Source: Termitidicoccus mucosus (lineage in GTDB: Bacteria; Verrucomicrobiota; Verrucomicrobiia; Opitutales; Opitutaceae). From it: 64,000 bases of DNA. Under the pieces are notes generated by a model. The model was not told the origin of the DNA and did no database searches. It saw only the letters and a program-made list of their open reading frames with translations. The stretch lies in assembly GCF_038725785.1 (NCBI RefSeq), contig NZ_CP109796.1, positions 6,820,501-6,884,500 of the forward strand, in the 5' to 3' direction. How positions within the stretch are numbered: the stretch's first letter is position 1; each line of letters opens with the position of its first letter. Positions 59,776-64,000 of this stretch are shown here, in pieces. The position numbers and the translations under genes were made by a program.

Positions 59776-59908
59776 CGCCTGTGCCTGATAATACAGGTGC
59801 CTTCTGGCATGAACGGCGCCATTGATGGTGATTTCGGCGCCATTTTTCCGGCGGCACAGACTTTTGGCCCGTGCCGCCCGTTGGTTCGGTTTTCATGACG
59901 GCCTTCGT

Positions 59909-62900
59909 TCACCAGAGCCTGCGGTAGCCGAGGTTGATGGACCAGGGGCGCTCGTAATAGCGGGCGCGGGCGTATTCATAATCCAGATACATCTGGCTGA
60001 GGTCATTGATGAGGTAGCTCGCGCCCAGGCCGAACTCCACCCGCTTCCCGTCGTAGGTCGGGGAGAGGTGCTTGTCGTGGGCGTGCAGCGTGCCGCCGTC
60101 CGAATCGACCGCGGCCGCGCCCAGCTTGCCGTAGGGGTGCCAGCGGCTGTCGCCGAGTTGGCGCCCGAAGCGCACCAGCGCGCGGTATTGGGCGGAGCGG
60201 ATCGAGTCCTGCGTGACGTGGAGGCGGAGGTTGTCCGGCGAGGTGTCGAAGCTCTCGCCGGAGAGCCAGAGGATGGAGGCCTGCAACGCGGGCTCCACCC
60301 ACCAGCCGTCGGCCCGCTGCAAGCGCCGGCCCGCCTCGACGCTGCCGCCGAGGGCCTGGCTGGTGTAGCGGCCCTGCACCGTGCGCAGCTCCGGCGTGCG
60401 CGCGTCGATGCGGTTGATGTAACGGCCGGCGCGCACGACGGCGTCGGCAAACCAGCCGTTGTCGTGCAGGCGCGTGAGGTAGGCGCCGAGCATCACGCTG
60501 CTGCTCGTGTTGCTGCCGCGCAGGTCGAAGTCGCGGTGAATCGAGCCGGCGTCGATGAAGGCGCCGAGGAGGTTCGCGGCGCTTTCGGTGCGGAAGCGTT
60601 TGTCCATGCCGGCGGTGAGGCCCCAGCCGTATTGGTCAAAACCGCGGCCGGTGACGCTGTTGGTCGCGTTCATGCGGTAGGCGCGGCTGCGCACCCAGAG
60701 GTTGCCGGCGCCGTGGGCAGACTGATCGGACTGGGCGGACGTATTTTTCAGGTTTTCGGCGCGGACCTCGCCCATGCGCAGGTGGAGGGCGTCGAGGGCG
60801 ATGTTCCAGTCCAGCGGGATGGTGGAGGCGGTGTCGAGGATGACGTCGGCGGCGTTGGACAGGCCGGTGTCGGCCAGATACCAGTTGTTCGCGCCGGGCA
60901 TGAGCGACGAGCCGTCGCCGCGATTCAGTTCGTAGGCGGTCAGGCCGAAGTCGATTTTTCCGTTGTTGGTGTCGAGGACAAACTCCGCCAGGCCGGAGCC
61001 GGTGGTGATGAGCTCGAAGGAGGCGCTTTGCCCGCCGGGCTGGCCGGTGTGGTTGACATGGACCTGGTGCGTGCCGGCGGCGTCGCCGTCGATGGCGAGG
61101 CTGTTGGCTTTCATGCCGGTGGCCGGGGTCATGAGGCCGGCGGCGCCGGTGAAGTCCACGTTGAACTCGAAGACGCCGGCGCTGGCGCCGAGGGTCCCGA
61201 TGCGAGCGCGGTGGTAGGCGGCGGCGGGCGCGGCGCCGGCGGCAAAGTTGGCGGGCGCGGCGAAGGCGAGGAGGCCGCCGTTCAGGTGCAGCGTGCCGAG
61301 TTGCGCGGCGGGGGTGTCGATGCGGATGGCGGAGGCGGCGTTGTTGAGCGTGACCACGGTCGCGGCGGTGCCGAGGGCGTGGCTGGAGCTCATGGTGACG
61401 ACGGCGTTGTCAATGTTGGCAAACGCCATGGTGTTGTCGCGGGCGAGCGTGAGCGTGCTGCTGATGACGGTGAGCGCGCCGGAGCCGCTGAAGGTGTTTT
61501 GCGAGACGCTGGAGGCGATGCCGCGATACTCGAAGGCGGCGCCGGCGGAGATGGCGACGCTGGCGGTGCCGAGCGCGGCGATATTGGTCGCGGCGAGGGT
61601 GCCGGTGCGGATTTGCGCGGCGCCGGAGTAGGTGTTGGCGCGGGCGATGGTGACGGTGGCGGCGCCGTCCTTGATGAACGCGCCCTGGCTGCCGGTGAAC
61701 GAGGTGGCGAAGGTGCCGCCGGCGGCGGTGTCGAGGATGAGCGTGGCGGCGGCGGAGTTGAGCGCGACGGTGCCGGTGTCGCCGAGGCTTTGCACATGCG
61801 CGAGGCGCGCGGTGCCGGTGGTGTTGACGAAGGCGGCAAAGCCGGTGTTGGAGGCGAGCACGTCGAAGAGGCCGCCGGCGAGGGTCAGCGTGCCGGTGCC
61901 TTGCAAGCCGTCCGTGCCGGCAACATGTCCGCCGTTCGCGATGGTCTGCGCGGTGTGGTTGAGGTTGAGGGCGGCGCCGGCGGCGATGTCGAGGTAGCCG
62001 GTGTTGCCGAGCGCGCCGGTGGCGCCGGCGACGAGGGTGCCGCCGGTCACGAAGGTGGTGCCGGTGTAGGCGTTGCCGCCGTTGTTGAGCCAGATGGCGC
62101 CGGTGGCGGTGATTTGCAGGTTGCCGGAGCCGGTGACCTTGGCGTGCAACTCGTGGCCGCCGGGGGCGGTGCCGCTGGCGATGGCGCCGAGGAACGCGGT
62201 TTCGTGGTCGAGCACGGTCGTGCGGCCCGCGAGCAGGTCGAGCGCGGTGAGCGTGTAGGTGAGGCTCAGGCCGGTGTTGCCGGCGGCGGCGCCGAAGTCG
62301 TAGGTGCCGCTGGCGGTGACGGTGCCGGATTGCGTGATGTTGCTTTGCGTGGCGTTGCTGATTTCCGCGCCGTTTTGGTCAACGAGGTAACTGCCGGTGA
62401 CGAGGGTCTTGCTGCCGGCGGCGAGGGTGTCGCTGGCAATGAGCTGGAGGTTCAGGCCCTCGTCCTGCTGGAGGATGAGGAGGCCGCTGTTGCCGGTGAA
62501 GCTGCCCGTGTCGATGCGGATGACGGTGTCGCCGACGTCGAGGACGCCGGTGCTGACGATGCCGGCGGCCTGCGTGCCGCTGGCGCCGAGGGAGAACGTC
62601 ATCGTGCCGCTGCCGAGGTCGAGGTTGCCGATGTGCTGGGTGCCGGCGCCGACGGTGGCGTGGCTGTCGTCGCCGAGGATGAGGGTGGCGCCGGCGAGGG
62701 TGGCGGTGTTGTCGCCGGAGAGGTCGAGGGTGGCATGGCCGAGGACGAGGCCGCCGGCGAAGGCGGTGCCGGCGGAGGCGGCGAAGTCGAGCGCGTTGCC
62801 CGCGAGGCCAACGGAGAGCGAGCCGGTGCCGCTGAGGGCGCCGGCGTAGTTCCACGGGCCGGTGGCGGCGATGTCGAGCGAGCCGTCGATGCGCGTGGCG

Positions 62901-64000
62901 CCGGCGCCGAGGTTGTGCGTGCCGGTGACGCTGGCGGCGCCGGTGATGTCCCACGCGATGCCGGAATTGGTGCCGGTGAGGGCGACGGTGCCGCCGGTGA
63001 CGCGGGTGGTGCCGCTGCCGGTGGTGTTGTTGCCGAAGGCGCCGCCGACGGCGAGGTCGAGGGCGTCGTCGTTCTGGATGCCGGCGGAGCCGAGGCCGTC
63101 GAGATCGCCGAGTGTGACGGTGCCGGAAACGATGGCGGCGCTGCCGGTGAAGGCGTTGGACTGGCTGATGGCCAGGTTGCCGGCGGCGGTTTTGACGAAA
63201 GCACCGGTGCCGGCGAGGGTATTGGCGAGGATTTCGGCGGCGGTGTTCGCCATCGTGAGCAGGCCGTCGAGGCGGATGTCCGCGGCGCCGAGGTTCGCGG
63301 TGCCGCTGGCGCCGAGCGCGGTGTTTTGCGCGATGTTCCACGTGCCGCTGAAGGCGTTGTTCGTGGCGGTGAGGGCGACGCTGGAGGTGGCGACGAGGGC
63401 GACGGCGCCGTCGCCGGCGATGGTCTTGGAGAGCGTGCCGGTGGCGTTGGCGAGGGCGAGTTCGGCGCCGGCGGCGACGGTGGCGATGCCGGTGGCGCCG
63501 ATGGCCTGCGTGTGGTGAAGCACGGTCGTGCCGGTGACGCCGACATTGGCGGCGAAGGTCGCGTTGGCGCTGGTGATGTCAACCGCGCCGCCGAGGCCAA
63601 GGCTGCCGGTGCTCAGGCCCTGGAGACCACCGGCGATGGCGCCGCCGCCGATGGTCTGGGTGTTGCCCGCGAGGTCGTAGGCGGCGGTGGAGGTGACGGT
63701 CAGGTGGCTTGTGCGGCCGAGGGCGTCGTCGGCGCCGGCGATGATCGTGCCGCCGGTGATCGTCGTCGTGCCGGTGTAGCGGTTGGAGGCGTTGAGCGTG
63801 ATGCTTTGCGTGGCGTCGAGCTCAAGGTGGCCGGAGCCGCTGATGACGGCATGGAATTCGTCGCCGGCGTAGGGCGCGGTGGTGTCGCTGGCGAGCAGGA
63901 GGGTGCGGCCCGCGAGGATGTCCACGGCCACGAGGCCGTAGCTGGCGTAGAGGCCGTGGTTGCCGGCGCTGTCGCTGGCGGACAGGCCGTAGCCGTAGGT
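59909..64000 (-). CDS. Giant beta-strand-repeat autotransporter, C-terminal part
   Basis: A type V-secreted autotransporter; 1,364 codons are in the window and the gene continues beyond its right end. The passenger is built from PATR (autotransporter-associated beta-strand) repeats, recognisable as 'NTYSGAAQIRTGTL', 'NAFTGSAAIVSGTVTLGD', 'YTGTTFVTGGTLVAG' and the like, forming a long beta-helix. The last 300 residues (from about FDQYGWGLTAGMDKR) are the outer-membrane beta-barrel, ending GYRRLW with a final aromatic residue. Such proteins are greatly expanded in Opitutaceae and related Verrucomicrobiota. The signal peptide and start are outside the window. The very GC-rich repeats produce long antisense frames that are not genes. 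Confidence 0.93.
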   Translation of the reverse strand, partial: TYGYGLSASDSAGNHGLYASYGLVAVDILAGRTLLLASDTTAPYAGDEFHAVISGSGHLELDATQSITLNASNRYTGTTTITGGTIIAGADDALGRTSHLTVTSTAAYDLAGNTQTIGGGAIAGGLQGLSTGSLGLGGAVDITSANATFAANVGVTGTTVLHHTQAIGATGIATVAAGAELALANATGTLSKTIAGDGAVALVATSSVALTATNNAFSGTWNIAQNTALGASGTANLGAADIRLDGLLTMANTAAEILANTLAGTGAFVKTAAGNLAISQSNAFTGSAAIVSGTVTLGDLDGLGSAGIQNDDALDLAVGGAFGNNTTGSGTTRVTGGTVALTGTNSGIAWDITGAASVTGTHNLGAGATRIDGSLDIAATGPWNYAGALSGTGSLSVGLAGNALDFAASAGTAFAGGLVLGHATLDLSGDNTATLAGATLILGDDSHATVGAGTQHIGNLDLGSGTMTFSLGASGTQAAGIVSTGVLDVGDTVIRIDTGSFTGNSGLLILQQDEGLNLQLIASDTLAAGSKTLVTGSYLVDQNGAEISNATQSNITQSGTVTASGTYDFGAAAGNTGLSLTYTLTALDLLAGRTTVLDHETAFLGAIASGTAPGGHELHAKVTGSGNLQITATGAIWLNNGGNAYTGTTFVTGGTLVAGATGALGNTGYLDIAAGAALNLNHTAQTIANGGHVAGTDGLQGTGTLTLAGGLFDVLASNTGFAAFVNTTGTARLAHVQSLGDTGTVALNSAAATLILDTAAGGTFATSFTGSQGAFIKDGAATVTIARANTYSGAAQIRTGTLAATNIAALGTASVAISAGAAFEYRGIASSVSQNTFSGSGALTVISSTLTLARDNTMAFANIDNAVVTMSSSHALGTAATVVTLNNAASAIRIDTPAAQLGTLHLNGGLLAFAAPANFAAGAAPAAAYHRARIGTLGASAGVFEFNVDFTGAAGLMTPATGMKANSLAIDGDAAGTHQVHVNHTGQPGGQSASFELITTGSGLAEFVLDTNNGKIDFGLTAYELNRGDGSSLMPGANNWYLADTGLSNAADVILDTASTIPLDWNIALDALHLRMGEVRAENLKNTSAQSDQSAHGAGNLWVRSRAYRMNATNSVTGRGFDQYGWGLTAGMDKRFRTESAANLLGAFIDAGSIHRDFDLRGSNTSSSVMLGAYLTRLHDNGWFADAVVRAGRYINRIDARTPELRTVQGRYTSQALGGSVEAGRRLQRADGWWVEPALQASILWLSGESFDTSPDNLRLHVTQDSIRSAQYRALVRFGRQLGDSRWHPYGKLGAAAVDSDGGTLHAHDKHLSPTYDGKRVEFGLGASYLINDLSQMYLDYEYARARYYERPWSINLGYRRLW

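Noticed and set aside
62379-63341. Arg/His/Pro-only frames within the autotransporter gene
   Set aside because: Low-complexity frame shift of the GC-rich beta-strand repeats; not protein-like.
1-64000. CRISPR arrays, rRNA and tRNA genes
   Set aside because: No regularly spaced direct repeats and no recognisable RNA genes were seen on either strand; the only long repetitive region encodes autotransporter repeats.

Overview
The window looks like high-GC bacterial chromosome, most probably from the Verrucomicrobiota, and I suspect the Opitutaceae. The reasons are the style of the TonB-dependent receptor plug, the very large autotransporter made of beta-strand repeats, and the sugar-phosphorylase genes. 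This is an inference from protein style; there is no rRNA or marker gene here to prove it.

Left flank (1-7.4 kb), ordinary chromosome: a sugar-utilisation locus. It holds the first codons of a 2-hydroxyacid dehydrogenase, a GH65 disaccharide phosphorylase translationally coupled to a beta-phosphoglucomutase, a TonB-dependent receptor, and a divergent LacI-type regulator with a half-symmetric AACG-centred site at its start codon. The outer-membrane receptor would import an alpha-glucoside, GH65 would phosphorolyse it, and the mutase would pass glucose to glycolysis under LacI control.

Accessory block (about 7.4-59.9 kb): a long run of genes typical of a plasmid, phage or integrative element. 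It begins beside a decayed IS110-like transposase. 7.8-18.7 kb carries secretion or conjugation-like genes: glycine-zipper lipoprotein-like protein, VirB2/TrbC-like pilin candidate, membrane protein, VirB4/TraC ATPase, GspE/PilT-type ATPase and a membrane-anchored PLD-like protein lacking its catalytic lysine. A four-gene overlapping operon with two nucleotidyltransferase-fold proteins sits among them. 19-24 kb has a solitary AAA ATPase, an exported protein and a divergent sigma-70 factor. 23.5-33.4 kb is a plus-strand operon of one small and three giant (927-1059 aa) unrecognised proteins that appear to be distant, internally duplicated paralogues. VapBC follows. 34-49 kb is a minus-strand string of mostly small genes of phage/plasmid type: DUF932, DndC-like PAPS-reductase family, GHKL ATPase, macro domain, partial DUF4326, and two tandem paralogues. 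49-59.5 kb holds an AAA/PD-(D/E)XK protein, an exported metalloprotease with a Gly-rich C-terminal anchor, a 1.1-kresidue exported protein, a DnaG-type primase and small genes. No relaxase, coupling protein, integrase, tRNA, rRNA or CRISPR array was recognised, so the element is either continued elsewhere, immobile, or of an unfamiliar kind.

Right flank (59.9-64 kb): the C-terminal 1,364 codons of a giant beta-strand-repeat autotransporter on the minus strand, running off the window. Most minus-strand accessory genes are separated by clear intrinsic terminators, listed individually.
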